Shown here: positions 54,556-64,000 of the stretch, piece after piece | How the letters are laid out: every line of letters begins with the position of its first letter | Numbering within the stretch: the stretch's first letter is position 1 | Assembly: GCA_946965045.2 (NCBI GenBank) | Contig: OX337235.1 | Coordinates: 62,001 to 126,000 of the forward strand | Direction: 5' to 3' | Source: Epithemia pelagica | Lineage: Eukaryota > Bacillariophyta > Bacillariophyceae > Surirellales > Surirellaceae | DNA: 64,000 nt | Notes under the pieces: generated by a model | What the model was told of the DNA's origin: nothing | The model's database searches: none | The model's input: only the letters and a program-made list of their open reading frames with translations | Made by a program: the position numbers and the translations under genes

Positions 54556-55621
54556 TTAAAAGGGCGTCGATGCGACCATTCGGAAATGCACCGTCGCCCC
54601 TTTTGTGGGCTTGTGAAAGGTACAGGTTTCAAAATTCGACGCGGAACCCGACCTGCAATCGTAGTTTGTCGTCGTGGGTGACGTGCCCCATTGGACGTAC
54701 AAATCGGCATCGCCCAATCCACCAATGATTCGAACCTCCACCACATCCGCCGCATGATCCAATAGGTAACTTCCCGTAATGCTTTCGCCCACCACCGCAA
54801 CCGATTGGAACGAGACTTGCTTCAAAACTTTGAAACAAGAAAAGGTATCCACGCTCATACAATCGGCCGAACATTGAAATCGTCCTCCAAACAAATAGCC
54901 TTGATTTTCGCAAGTCGTGGCAAAGGATTTCATATCGCACACCTCTCCTACATCCGTTTGAAGAATCCCATCTCCGCACACGCGTGGTACCGTGGGTTCC
55001 ACAGTAGGTGTGGGTGGCGTGATGGGTGCCAAGGTGGGTGTTCCGACGGGCGGAGTTCCATCCGTCAAGACCAAAACGTCCAAACCAGTTACATTCATGT
55101 TCCCCGCCGCGTGTAACATCAGGTAGTACGTACCCGATTCGTGAAAGGTACATTGTTCGTTGTTCCCATTGGCCACCGAGAGACAGTCATAATCCGTCAG
55201 TGTGGGAGGACTATTCTTTCGAACGTACAAATCCACATCGCCAACAGTAGTCCCGCGTCCTCAAGTTTCAAATCGAAGGACGGTCATCCCCCCGTAATTG
55301 GCATTGACAGTCTCGCCATTGAACGTGTACTCGGTCCCGGCGCTGAGGGACATATTGCCTTGTCGAAACAAGGCCTTGAGACAACCGACATGAGAATTGA
55401 CAATGGAACAGGTAGAATCACAGGTCAACTGACCCGGCAACGATCCATCCAAGGAGGTGGGATATTGATAGTCGGCACAGGTCAAATTCCCAAAATCCTT
55501 GCCATCGCAAGTTTCCGATCCTTGCACAATGCCATCTCCACAAACGGGTGAGGCGGTCGGACCGGGTGTAAAGGCTGTCGTGGTTGTCGTTCCAGATAAT
55601 ACATTGGGTGGATTGCCATTG
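54556..55621 (-). pseudogene. Severed C-terminal repeats of the subtilisin-family protease
   Basis: Continues the protease in a different frame directly after a run of nine T at its stop: SNGNPPNV.., then a Cys block (VCGDGIVQGSETCDG..CADYQ..CDSTC) and a PPC-like domain, an in-frame TGA at 55261-55263 (RFET-stop-GRGTTVGDVDLYV), a second Cys block (VCGDGILQTDVGEVCD) and another PPC-like domain ending at 54556. Removing one T would restore frame across the junction; the TGA would remain. Either assembly errors or real loss of this region. Confidence 0.75.
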
Positions 55622-57923
55622 CTAAAAAAAAACGATCAATTCGATTCGATCGGAGGAGGTAAATCCCCTAACAAAGAACTGGTAGGTTCCGTTGGCATTT
55701 TCTTGATAAAACGAACACACTTCTTCGGATGTAAAACCCTCGGATTTGCAATCGTACATTGATAGAGAATCGGGCGCTGTCGTTCCCCGATGGACGTACA
55801 AATCGGCGTCACCTTGGTAGGCCGACAATTCGAATTGCACGACATCTGCCGGCCAATTGACGGTAAATTCTCCTTCATAAGTGAAACCTGGTCTCAAATG
55901 AAACCATCCCGTCGTGTACACTAACTTGTAACAATTGTCGGTATGTACTTTACAGTCGGGTGTGCAGGTCAAATTGCCTCCGTAGTAAAATCCCCGCATT
56001 TCGCAACTATCGTCGGTTCCAAAGTCATTGCCATCGCATTCTTCCAACTCGTCGTTATCCAAGTGGCCATTGCCACACATTGCGGCCGGGTACGAAACAC
56101 ATTTTAAAAATTCGTACGCATTCACCAACCCGGCACCAAGTTTGCCTTCCAGGAATCCGGAAATCCGAAAGGGTTGATACTTGTCCAAATCGTCGGCGGT
56201 TTGAAACAGACAGGTCTTGAGCTCGTCCGCTGTCGCATGGGGTTTCATGGTCCACCCCAGAGCCAAAATGGCCGCGATTTGCGGGCAGGCAAAGCTCGTC
56301 CCGCTTTTGTTGCCATAGGAATTCTGAATGACCGTCGACAAAATATTGACACCGGGTGCTGCGATATCCACCCAGGTACCAAAATTTGTAAACAAGGGCG
56401 CCTCTTTGCGATTGTTGGTGGCCGCCACAGCAATTGTTTGAGAATAGTAGCCAGGATAGAATGCCTGTTGCGAACCGGAATTGCCAGCGGCAAACACAAC
56501 GAGCATATCCATGACTTGTGTGCAATAATCAATCGCTTCCAACACTGGTAAATTGAAGACATTAGGTACAATCGCACCCCATGAATTGCAACTAATGCGT
56601 GCACCATTGTTGGCCGCATAGGCCAAGGATTCCGCAAAGCCGCCCTGGCGGGGGGCCCCAGTCTCGTTCACACCAAACACGACACCATGCATCAGGGAAA
56701 CTCCCGGCAAGCCCGCTTGCCAATTGCCACCCGCGACTCCCGCGACACCAATGCCATTGTTCGTCTTGGCACCAATGGTACCAGCCACATGGGTTCCATG
56801 GAATCCATCGCCGGCCGCAACGTCCCCATTGTCGGAAACAAAATTGTAACCATGACAATCGTCAATGTATCCATTGCCATCATTGTCAATGCCATCAGAG
56901 CAATCCGTCTCCCCGGGATTGACCCACGACGTGCCTGGTGCCGGACCAATCGCACATGAGTCCAACACCGACCATTGAAACAGCAGCAATGAGTGAGAAA
57001 CCCGTTTCTCCATCATCAACAAGAACAACAGCCACAGGAGGACAAGACCTCAGGTTAGACATACCATTCAAGTCTTCATGCGTAATTTCCGCGCCCGAAT
57101 CCTGAACATGAACGACAATATTCGGCGCATACTTCCAGGCTCCGGTGGACTGCATCAAATCCCAGGCCGCATACAAATCAATGGCTTGAAAAAAGTCATC
57201 TTGCTCGTTTCGCAAAGGGTCATTGGAAAATAGGGTATCTTGCTGGGCCGTTCGACGATCATGATGATGATGATGATGATGTGGTGGTGGTGAAAACGAA
57301 GAGGAGGAACGGTGTGGTTTGTGTGGTTCGTTGTCAAAGAGCATCATGTCGGTTTCCACCGTGACACGTTCCAATCCCAAGACTTGAGGACCATCTCGTT
57401 GGACCAAGGCTTGTAATTTCAACACGGCTTGTTCGGCTCGTTCTCCCGGCAACCTGACATTGTCGGTTGCTGTGTTGGTGGCGGCTGAAGCCTTTTGCCC
57501 CGGTGGTGCGAGGCATGACGCTTGATACCAACGCGTCAAGCCAAAGGCTTTCATTTTGGCTTCTTGTTCCGGTTGGGCCTCTGGAAAGATGCGACGAGGC
57601 TTGTGACAAAAGCCGTCAGTCGCCTCGACAATCGTATCGGCATACTTTGGATACTCCTTGTCGTCGGCCAAGTGTCGCAATTTGATTTGCAAGACATCGT
57701 GGACCATGCCCTCGACGACATGCTGTCTCAAGTCGCGGGCATGATGCAAAAAGACGGAATCATGATCCATTTTGTCATTGTTATTGTTCCAATCATCTCC
57801 CTTGTTGGTTTCTTGGGCCATACAAAAAGTGTGTGGCTGCAAGAATGCACAAAACATCAATAAACCCCAAACCAGGCCAAATAGGCCGCGAGGTCGATGC
57901 TTGTCATACCGGAACGCCTTCAT
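55622..57923 (-). CDS. Subtilisin-family (S8) serine protease with PPC-like domain
   Basis: Exons 57065-57923 and 55622-56934, intron 56935-57064 (GTATGT..CAG, 130 nt, phase 1); 723 aa. Start at ATG 57923 gives a signal/anchor segment (GLFGLVWGLLMFCAFL). A propeptide of about 200 aa includes a seven-His run near 215-221. Catalytic triad present: Asp275 (HVQDSGAE), His332 (FHGTHVAG), Ser500 (KSGTSFACP), with oxyanion Asn438 (AAGNSG). An insertion after the Asp carries DGIDNDGNGYIDD, a Ca-binding-like loop. A Cys block (CGNGHLDNDELEECDG..CEMRG..CTPDC) and one PPC-like domain with WPADVVQFELSAYQGDADLYV follow. Secreted or lumenal endopeptidase. The frame ends at 55622 in a T9 run; sequence homologous to further repeats continues beyond in another frame. 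Confidence 0.85.
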
Positions 57924-58558
57924 TCTGCTTCTAGGTAAGAAGGTTGGTTCTTTTTTGTTTCTTCGTAGAGATCGAGACCTCAACTTGCTTTGGATTCCAG
58001 GGTGCAAAGCGTAAATGGTTCGTTGTTGCACTTTTGCAAATATTCCCAAAATGAACCGTAGTTGGGCGGCGGATACCACGACTCTTTCACCAGCAGCCGC
58101 CATTCTGGAGACGTCGTCACCTTCCCAATCGAAAACGACGACCATGATAACCAGAATCAAGAGAACGTTACTCAAACCTTCATCATTGCCTCTGAGGACC
58201 AAGGCGGAGAGTTTCCCTCTGCGTTCTTCAAGTATATCAAGTATAAAAGGAATTGGATGGCAAATCGACAATGCCGATCCAAAACAAAATATGCCGATTG
58301 AATTGGTCGCCCGGCGTCAGATCCATCCGTTGGTCGGTTGAATCAATCCCAGATGCACTCCATGCTCCATGGTTATGCCCTTTTGAGGTCGACCTGTTGA
58401 CAAACATGGCTGGCGTGAGACGGAACGCGACCAACGGAGACGATGCACGCGACGGTCAGGAGTCATGTGGTCGTGGTCGTGGCCGTTGTGCGACTTCTGT
58501 TCCGGAGTATGAGGCTCACCCCGCTAGCAGAGGCAGTCTTCTGTAGCTCTCGAGTAGG
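57924..58558. other. Intergenic region upstream of the protease gene
   Basis: About 635 bp between the protease start and the outer edge of the Copia LTR. The plus- and minus-strand frames overlap and lack features. No gene called. Confidence 0.4.
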
Positions 58559-58793
58559 TGTTGTTTTAACCGTGATCACTGCCGATTAAAAGGGCCAACT
58601 AGTTTCGTAAAAGGGGATTGAGTAAATTATAGGTATGGTCATGTTACGCTATGGGTGCAAATGGTGTTGACGTATGAGGGTCGTCAGTGAATAGTGTCCA
58701 GTGGTGACGTGGGTCATGGGGGAAGCCCTTACGCACGGGAGATGTCCCCCCCTGGTTCCGAATGCGCCAGGCGGCAAAGGGGATCTTTCAACA
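58559..58793 (-). repeat. 3' LTR of the Copia element
   Basis: 235 bp on the minus strand, starting TGTTGAAAG directly after the purine tract and ending TTAAAACAACA: inverted termini TGTTG..CAACA. Ends inferred from these termini, since the partner LTR is not in the window. Confidence 0.75.
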
Positions 58794-58808
58794 CTCCCTC
58801 TCACTTTT
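58794..58808 (-). other. Polypurine tract
   Basis: AAAAGTGAGAGGGAG on the minus strand, directly before the LTR: the plus-strand primer site of reverse transcription (one T interrupts it). Confidence 0.75.
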
Positions 58809-58834
58809 CAATTTGCACCCATTTGTGACACTCG

Positions 58835-61297
58835 TTACCATCCGAGTACTCGTTTGCGCAGTCGTTCCAATGTGTCTTGCGGCAATGGTTTGGTGAGATA
58901 GTCGGCGAGTTGGTCCTCAGTTGCCACTTTGTGAATCGTTACGCTGCCATCCTCCACGTATGTACGGAAGTGATGAAGCTTAACGTTCAGGTGTTTTGTC
59001 CTTGGGCGGAACTTGTAGACCTTGGCCATCTCGAGCGCCCCACTGTTGTCCTCGAACACTTTACAGTGGACCTCTGCTTGCGTTTGTTGTATTTGGATGC
59101 CTTGTTGTTGCATCTCTTCCAGCAAACGCATTATTGGTATGGCTGCTCGGAGCGCATACGACAGCCCAGTGTACTCACTTTCCGTTGAACTGAGGGCGAT
59201 CTCCGTTTGAATTTGTGATTTCCAGATTACTGGGCATCCCATATAACGGATTATGTACCCATGTCGCGACCTTGCCGTATCTCGGTCTGTCGTTGCGTCC
59301 TCGCGCTTCCAGTTGCCTGCGAAGTCAGCGTCCACCCATACTTCCAAGCCTGCCTCCTTGTCTGGACGGAACGACATTCCTTTGTCACGTGTCGCGTGTA
59401 GGTACCGTCCAATCCATCGGACTGCGTCTCCATGTGGCTTCCGAGGGTTGGAGGCAAAGCGTGCGCATTGGTGTGTTGCGTACGCTATGTCGCTCCTTGA
59501 CCCTGCTTCGATGTAATTCAACATCCCGACGATGGATCGATAATTGAAATTGTTATCGAAGGGTGGTTTCTCCAGATGGCGATGGAGTATCTTGGACGGT
59601 GCTGCTGGCGTATCCTTTGGGACTGTGTCGGGTCCCAGGCGCAATCCTTTCAGTACCTTGTCGATAAGGTGCGGTTGGGAGAATGTTATTTCTCCGTTGT
59701 CGCTCTTGTGGATATTGACGCCAAGGAAATCCTTGATGTTTCCTTCCACTGTGATATTGAGCTTTGCGGCTCGGATATCGTTGATTGCTTTGTTAATCTC
59801 CGCCTGATCCGGACCCACGATGATACTATCGTCAGTGTAGAGGACGTAGATCACTTGGCCCCTGTAGAACACACACTCATCCACAGCCGACTTGGTGAAC
59901 CCCACCTGCTCCACCAGTCGCCTTGACAGGTGTTGGTACCACACCCTACCGGCTTGTTTTTGCCCGTAGAGGTTGGCATGGAGCTTGAGGACATAATCTC
60001 TTTTGGACTTTCCTTCGTCCAGATCATACCCCACTGGGATCTCCATATAGACTTCCCTTTCGACCGGTGCCTGTGGGTATGCCAGGACGTAGTCAATTTG
60101 TTGTGTGTGCCAATTGAATGCTGACACCAGAGCTAGGACCAGTCTGATGGATGCCCACGATGCAACTGGGGCATATGTCTGGTCGTAGTCTATGCCCTTT
60201 TCCATTTTGGACCCATCGAAATTGAGTCTTGCCTTGTGTGTTTTGATCTCGCGTGTCATGATGTCCCTTTTTCTACGCATTTGCCATACTGCCTTGAAGA
60301 TGCGTTGGCCTGCTGGGACTGAATCGCGGCGCACGATAGATAGATTTCCATCTTCCATCTGTCGCTCCATTTCTTTCTGCATGCCCTTTATAAACTCCGC
60401 CCTGTCCGGCTCTTTCATAGCCTCATGATGATACATTGTATCCGGGTCGGAGACTGCCGCTTCGTATGCTAGGAGTGGGTCCTCCCCCTCCATATCGTCT
60501 TGCGGCGTGAGGGTGGAGAGAGCAAATAGTTCCCCCGGTATTGTCGCGTCATCCTCTACCTCTGCGGACATTACTTCAATGAGGCGTTGCGTCGGTTTAC
60601 GCAGTCGTCCCGATCTAGTCCGCATTTGGTTGGTTGTTGTTGTTTGCGGGGGTTGCCGCTCCCTCTGGCCGTGTGCTCCCTCTGAGTCCACTGGAGGCAT
60701 TCGTTCCATGGTTCGTCCGGTCTGTGTTGCTTGTGGTGGCGTCCCACCTGATGGACCTGTGGTTGGACTTTGGTTGGGTGCCTCATCCGGCCATGTATTG
60801 TTTGGCAGTTGTTGTTGCCCTTCTTCCGGTGGGGTGCCAGTTGGAGTGTGTTGTGGGGCTCCCTCTTGCCCCTTGTGCCTCCTCCGTCGTTTTCCTTTCT
60901 GGCTCCTCTGCGGTTGTCCGGTTCGTTTGGCGTCAGCGAAGAATGTACTGACTTGCCATGTTGCCGTCAGTTGTTCCTGTTGGAGGGTGTGGAAACTGCG
61001 GTCGAATCGTACGTGGAATTGCGGACTTACGTGTCCAGTGTGTCGGTTGAGGACCAGTGCCACATTCCTGTTGTGGATTGGCGACTGGCCCAAGTAAATT
61101 CCCACCCTGGCTCGATTTTCCCACTTATTGTGTGGTTTGTTCCCTTGCAATCGTTCATCCAGCACGTACACTGGGCATCCAAAGGGCCTCCAGTGCTTTT
61201 TGTTCGTGTTAATGGCTGTCTGGGAGAACAGTTGGATTGGCGATTGCTTCGTTTCGTGTTGCATATTGGGGGGCCGCGTTAATGCAGTCGTTTGCAT
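58835..61297 (-). CDS. Copia pol, reverse transcriptase and RNase H part
   Basis: About 820 codons. Opens with the post-integrase region (HWRPFGCPVYVLD), then a Pro/Gln/Thr-rich linker. The RT has DYDQTYAPVA, QIDYVLAYPQA, LYGQKQAGRVW and the active site YTDD in place of the commoner YVDD. RNase H has VWVDADFAG, SSTESEYTGL, EDNSGA and RTKHLNVKLHHFR, and ends with LADYLTKPL. Catalytic Asp/Glu residues are all present. It is in a different frame from the integrase part (overlap 61209-61297), and the first about 15 codons are the overlap. So a one-base indel inside about 61230-61270 has broken pol, unless frameshifting is used. It has no start codon of its own. Confidence 0.9.
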   Translation of the reverse strand: MQTTALTRPPNMQHETKQSPIQLFSQTAINTNKKHWRPFGCPVYVLDERLQGNKPHNKWENRARVGIYLGQSPIHNRNVALVLNRHTGHVSPQFHVRFDRSFHTLQQEQLTATWQVSTFFADAKRTGQPQRSQKGKRRRRHKGQEGAPQHTPTGTPPEEGQQQLPNNTWPDEAPNQSPTTGPSGGTPPQATQTGRTMERMPPVDSEGAHGQRERQPPQTTTTNQMRTRSGRLRKPTQRLIEVMSAEVEDDATIPGELFALSTLTPQDDMEGEDPLLAYEAAVSDPDTMYHHEAMKEPDRAEFIKGMQKEMERQMEDGNLSIVRRDSVPAGQRIFKAVWQMRRKRDIMTREIKTHKARLNFDGSKMEKGIDYDQTYAPVASWASIRLVLALVSAFNWHTQQIDYVLAYPQAPVEREVYMEIPVGYDLDEGKSKRDYVLKLHANLYGQKQAGRVWYQHLSRRLVEQVGFTKSAVDECVFYRGQVIYVLYTDDSIIVGPDQAEINKAINDIRAAKLNITVEGNIKDFLGVNIHKSDNGEITFSQPHLIDKVLKGLRLGPDTVPKDTPAAPSKILHRHLEKPPFDNNFNYRSIVGMLNYIEAGSRSDIAYATHQCARFASNPRKPHGDAVRWIGRYLHATRDKGMSFRPDKEAGLEVWVDADFAGNWKREDATTDRDTARSRHGYIIRYMGCPVIWKSQIQTEIALSSTESEYTGLSYALRAAIPIMRLLEEMQQQGIQIQQTQAEVHCKVFEDNSGALEMAKVYKFRPRTKHLNVKLHHFRTYVEDGSVTIHKVATEDQLADYLTKPLPQDTLERLRKRVLGW

Positions 61298-63074
61298 GGC
61301 GCACGGCGTAAGGCCACAAGTTGGCAGTGATTGCCTGTGGCCATCGCTTGTTCGCGTGCAAAAGCATTGTGCGCGCCATCCCTTGCAACTCTCTTATTCT
61401 ACGCTCCGCCTTTCCATTTGAATGGTGGGCGCCAACGGCTGCGAACGTGAGGTCTTGTCCTTGGTCGTGACATGCCTTCACCCACCCGTGCGCCTTAAAA
61501 ATACCGTTGTCGGCGTGGTAGGCACGCACTGACACTCCTCTGTTAACTGCATAGCGCTCAAAAGCTCTCTTGCCTTGCAGTGTTTCTTCAACGGTTGAAG
61601 TCTTCTGTAGGAAAACGAAACCCAGTGACGTCGCTTGGTCCACATACACGGTAGCGTATCTGTAGCGCTGTTTCGTGATGAACCCTGTCATCTGGGCCAC
61701 GAGTCCTGGAGTGGGCGATACTAACTGGTCAACCGACACAACCATGCCTGGTTTGCTTGGAGGTGTCTTGTTCGACCAGTCTTTCGACGACCTTGTGCGC
61801 CATGCTCGCTTCGTTGCTTTGGCGAAATTGCATGCCGAGCACACTGGGACGTGACAATTCGCCAGTCGTTTCGGCAGTATTCCGTCCTTTGCCATTTGTT
61901 GTAGTTTAGCGAATGGCAGGTGCCCAAAGTTGTAGTGGTACCTGAGCAACTCTGCTTCCGCCGTTGGCCGTTCTTCCTCCTCGTGTGGGATGATGTCTGG
62001 CGGTGGAATTTCGTCGGCGGCGGTCTTCCCATCCAGATCGAAGTCAAACTTGCGAGGCTCTGCTTCGTCCGTTTGTTGGGTTGCTGCGTCCGGCGTTGCC
62101 TCTGTCGTCGGTTTTGGTATGGCCTGGTGCCATTGTTGGGCTTGGATTGGGTAGGTTGTTTCGTCGTTCTCTCCCTCGTCATCGGATATCACCATTGACG
62201 GCATGGCTTGATGCTGTAATAATGGGTCTTTGTCGTAGTCGCGGTCGCGCTCAGTCCCACATTCTTTACAGTAGGCATGGTACTGTTTGTACCCACTCGC
62301 GAGATGGAACGTAGCCACATTATTGCCGTGTGTATCTATTTGGATCGTCCTTCGTGACTGACGGTCGTTCCAGAATAGTACTACTTCTGTGCCTGTGGTC
62401 ATTTCGCCCGCCCCTCCGCGCTTTTCACTACTTTTCCGAGTCTGCGCCCAGTGTTGCGGGCTCAGTAGTCGGACCTTACCTTCTGGGACATAGTACGAGT
62501 TGGGAATCACCATCGTATGGATCTTCCCTTGGTCATCCTCCCAGTCCCAGTGAATGGTGCCCGTCCACACTTCATAAGTTTTCGCACCTCCAAAACCTTT
62601 GATTGCTTTGTTGCACTGCTTCAAGGCTCCAGGTATGTCGCTTCGAACGTGGGTGATGCATCCCGAACACCTGTTGTCGATGCCAATCATCGTTGAGTCT
62701 GAGTCGAATGGGTGGCAGTTGGTTGCCGCGGCGCATCTGGCTGCCATGGCCATGATTGCAGCGCTGCATATCATCTTTCGCGCCCTTCTTCTTCGCCATG
62801 GTCTCACTTTCTTCCTTTGCTTCGTGTCTAGGAATTTCGTGTCTACCCAGTTTGCTGTGCTTTCGACTGTCTCATTGGTCATCGTGATGGCGTGGTGCAT
62901 CCAATCCTTCTTGTTCGTCGTCGACTCGTGTTCCTCCCCCTGGTGGAGAACGACTATGATGAGCTTTATCGCTGCTTCTATCATGGTTGTCGTTCGTTTT
63001 AGGAATTGGACAAGAGTCCATAACCACAGGTAAGTGATTATTTCTTCGAGGGAGAGAGTGGTGTACATGTACAA
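61209..63074 (-). CDS. Copia pol, protease and integrase part
   Basis: About 620 codons in the same frame as gag but separated from it by TGA 63123-63125; the first ATG available is 63074. The protease centre appears to be GIDNRCSGC, where the usual D-S/T-G reads D-N-R. The integrase zinc-binding set is YHYNFGHLPF (His..His) with CHVPVCSAC, and the DDE core is VVSVDQLV, AYHADNGIF and HSNGKAERRIREL. The frame stops at 61209 just after the core, while homologous sequence continues in the RT frame. Lys/Arg-rich N-terminal part of uncertain role. Confidence 0.88.
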   Translation of the reverse strand: MYMYTTLSLEEIITYLWLWTLVQFLKRTTTMIEAAIKLIIVVLHQGEEHESTTNKKDWMHHAITMTNETVESTANWVDTKFLDTKQRKKVRPWRRRRARKMICSAAIMAMAARCAAATNCHPFDSDSTMIGIDNRCSGCITHVRSDIPGALKQCNKAIKGFGGAKTYEVWTGTIHWDWEDDQGKIHTMVIPNSYYVPEGKVRLLSPQHWAQTRKSSEKRGGAGEMTTGTEVVLFWNDRQSRRTIQIDTHGNNVATFHLASGYKQYHAYCKECGTERDRDYDKDPLLQHQAMPSMVISDDEGENDETTYPIQAQQWHQAIPKPTTEATPDAATQQTDEAEPRKFDFDLDGKTAADEIPPPDIIPHEEEERPTAEAELLRYHYNFGHLPFAKLQQMAKDGILPKRLANCHVPVCSACNFAKATKRAWRTRSSKDWSNKTPPSKPGMVVSVDQLVSPTPGLVAQMTGFITKQRYRYATVYVDQATSLGFVFLQKTSTVEETLQGKRAFERYAVNRGVSVRAYHADNGIFKAHGWVKACHDQGQDLTFAAVGAHHSNGKAERRIRELQGMARTMLLHANKRWPQAITANLWPYAVRHANDCINAAPQYATRNEAIANPTVLPDSH

Positions 63075-63122
63075 GATCAGAGTTACTAACGTTGTTACTG
63101 TTTTCCACCCTCTCCATAAGAG

Positions 63123-64000
63123 TCACGATTCGTAATCAGAGTCCTCCTGCTCGTCCTCCATGCTCTCGACCAGTGTCTCATGCGCCACTGCCATCTTCAG
63201 AGCTTCTTTCTTCTTCTTTTCTTCTTTTGCGTCCGTTTTCGGTGCTGGTTTCGCATACCCTTTACAATCCGCCGGCTTGTGGGTCCTCCACTTGCCACCA
63301 CATTTGCCGCCTGTGGCTTCATCGCACCAGTACCACTTGGTACCATTCCATGTGCGGTACTTTGTCAGGCTTTCTTGTTTTGGCTTCGTGTGGTCCTTGA
63401 GCCAACCTGGTTGCTCGGGTTTTTGCTTGGTGTTCTCCGGTTTTGCTTTGGTGCCTTTCTTGTGGACTCCCTCTTTTCCTTTTGCCTTGTCCGCGTTGTT
63501 CTTGCTGGACTGCTTTTTGAGGTGGAGTACCTCGGCCTGGAGGGCTAATACCTCCTTTTGGTGCTGGGTTGGTTGCTCCCATTCGTCGCGCGTCACTTGT
63601 TTCTTGTAGAAGTTGACGGCGCGAACCATCAATTCGTTTGCGCTCGTGATGACATTTGAACCGTCTTCATGGCCGTCTTCAATCTTTTGGATATAATCCT
63701 GAAAACGGTCGTCCTTGACGGCTTTGTAGCCTTTAAACAAGTTAACGATTAGGTCTAGTGATGTATGTCCTCTGGATGCCAATCCGTCAACTTGACTCTG
63801 CACGTAGGCGTTGAATGCGACGATATCAGACCCGTTCGTCTCGATGTAGCGATCGAGGTTTGTTAGGTTCAGTCGCAACGTAGTGGCAGTCGCGTTAGAG
63901 TCAAGGTAACTCTCGCGAATCACGACCTTGAAGAGGCATCCTCCTGCATCTTCCCCATTCACCTTGGTATCATTCGTCCAAATTTGGATACGTTGAATAC
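63123..64000 (-). CDS. Copia gag (5' end outside window)
   Basis: Open from the right edge to TGA 63123-63125; about 291 codons visible. The N-terminal helical part includes a segment like FNAYVQSQVDGLASRG and LIVNLFKGYK, then EWEQPTQHQKEVLALQAEV, a Lys-rich linker, and WYWCDEATGGKCGGKW..HKPADC, a C..C..H..C zinc-type motif in place of a classic CCHC knuckle. It ends in an acidic tail (EQEDSDYES). Forms the particle shell of the retrotransposon. There is no ATG within the visible frame near the edge that marks the start. Confidence 0.85.
   Translation of the reverse strand, partial: IQRIQIWTNDTKVNGEDAGGCLFKVVIRESYLDSNATATTLRLNLTNLDRYIETNGSDIVAFNAYVQSQVDGLASRGHTSLDLIVNLFKGYKAVKDDRFQDYIQKIEDGHEDGSNVITSANELMVRAVNFYKKQVTRDEWEQPTQHQKEVLALQAEVLHLKKQSSKNNADKAKGKEGVHKKGTKAKPENTKQKPEQPGWLKDHTKPKQESLTKYRTWNGTKWYWCDEATGGKCGGKWRTHKPADCKGYAKPAPKTDAKEEKKKKEALKMAVAHETLVESMEDEQEDSDYES

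Larger units (their letters stand above)
58559..64000 (-). mobile_element. Ty1/Copia LTR retrotransposon, 3' part (runs off right edge)
   Basis: Read on the minus strand: gag (from beyond 64000 to 63123), protease-integrase (to 61209), reverse transcriptase-RNase H (61297-58835), polypurine tract (58808-58794) and 3' LTR (58793-58559). Integrase before RT defines Copia. The other LTR, which would date the insertion, is outside the window. The flank next to the LTR is gtagg (58554-58558), the expected half of a 5-bp target duplication. Confidence 0.93.

Noticed and set aside
60507-61282. Plus-strand frames of up to 196 codons
   Set aside because: Antisense to the Copia pol linker region.

Overview
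The window looks like nuclear DNA of a pennate diatom. The grounds are a fucoxanthin-chlorophyll-type antenna gene whose signal peptide ends in an ASAF-like site, a bifunctional nucleotide cyclase/phosphodiesterase of the kind found in diatoms, a Copia retrotransposon of diatom type, and short introns (mostly 86-133 nt, GT..AG). Seminavis-like is my best guess, from familiarity with such proteins only. No prokaryotic features are present, and I recognised no tRNA or rRNA gene.

Layout. 1-1828 (minus): 5' part of a low-complexity protein that runs off the left edge. 2943-3764 (plus): light-harvesting protein. 6256-7032 (minus): small gene of a diatom-type unknown family. 8061-9804 (minus): membrane-anchored beta-propeller-like protein with one intron. 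About 6.9-9.83 kb has been duplicated to 10.2-13.16 kb plus 31.60-31.68 kb. In the second copy the propeller gene is dead: it has two in-frame stops and is split near its 5' end by an 18.4-kb insertion.

13160-31602 is that insertion, a large DNA transposon. It has 15-bp terminal inverted repeats (14/15 match), a 2-bp (or 3-bp) target duplication read directly from the interrupted gene, and GCGC-rich subterminal repeats at both ends. It carries a Plavaka/CACTA-like (CMC) transposase with a frameshift and a UAG, a 594-aa unknown protein, two related Cys-rich zinc-type proteins facing each other, and a predicted 2133-aa protein with two RING fingers and a C-terminal domain resembling 2-oxoglutarate/Fe(II) dioxygenases. 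About 1.3 kb of tandem repeats lies behind the promoter of that last gene. This is the most unusual object in the window.

31.6-33.5 kb is repeat-rich non-coding DNA. From 33.5 to 58 kb lie host genes: a membrane-anchored prolyl-4-hydroxylase-like enzyme with a TPR-like C-terminal half, a 764-bp MITE just upstream of it, a multi-pass membrane protein and a divergent single-copy membrane protein, a Kelch-type propeller, a six-exon receptor-like cyclase/PDE (1550 aa), a third propeller paralogue with an extra N-terminal domain (859 aa), a secreted Cys-containing protein, and a subtilisin-family protease whose C-terminal repeats are cut off by a homopolymer frameshift and a UGA.

58559-64000 (minus) is a Copia LTR retrotransposon. 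Its 3' LTR, polypurine tract, RNase H/RT, integrase, protease and most of gag are visible; the other end lies beyond the window.

Many long reading frames opposite the GC-rich host genes are mirror images of codon bias and were left out. Spliced models were built by joining frames at GT..AG sites with matching phase; there is no transcript evidence here.
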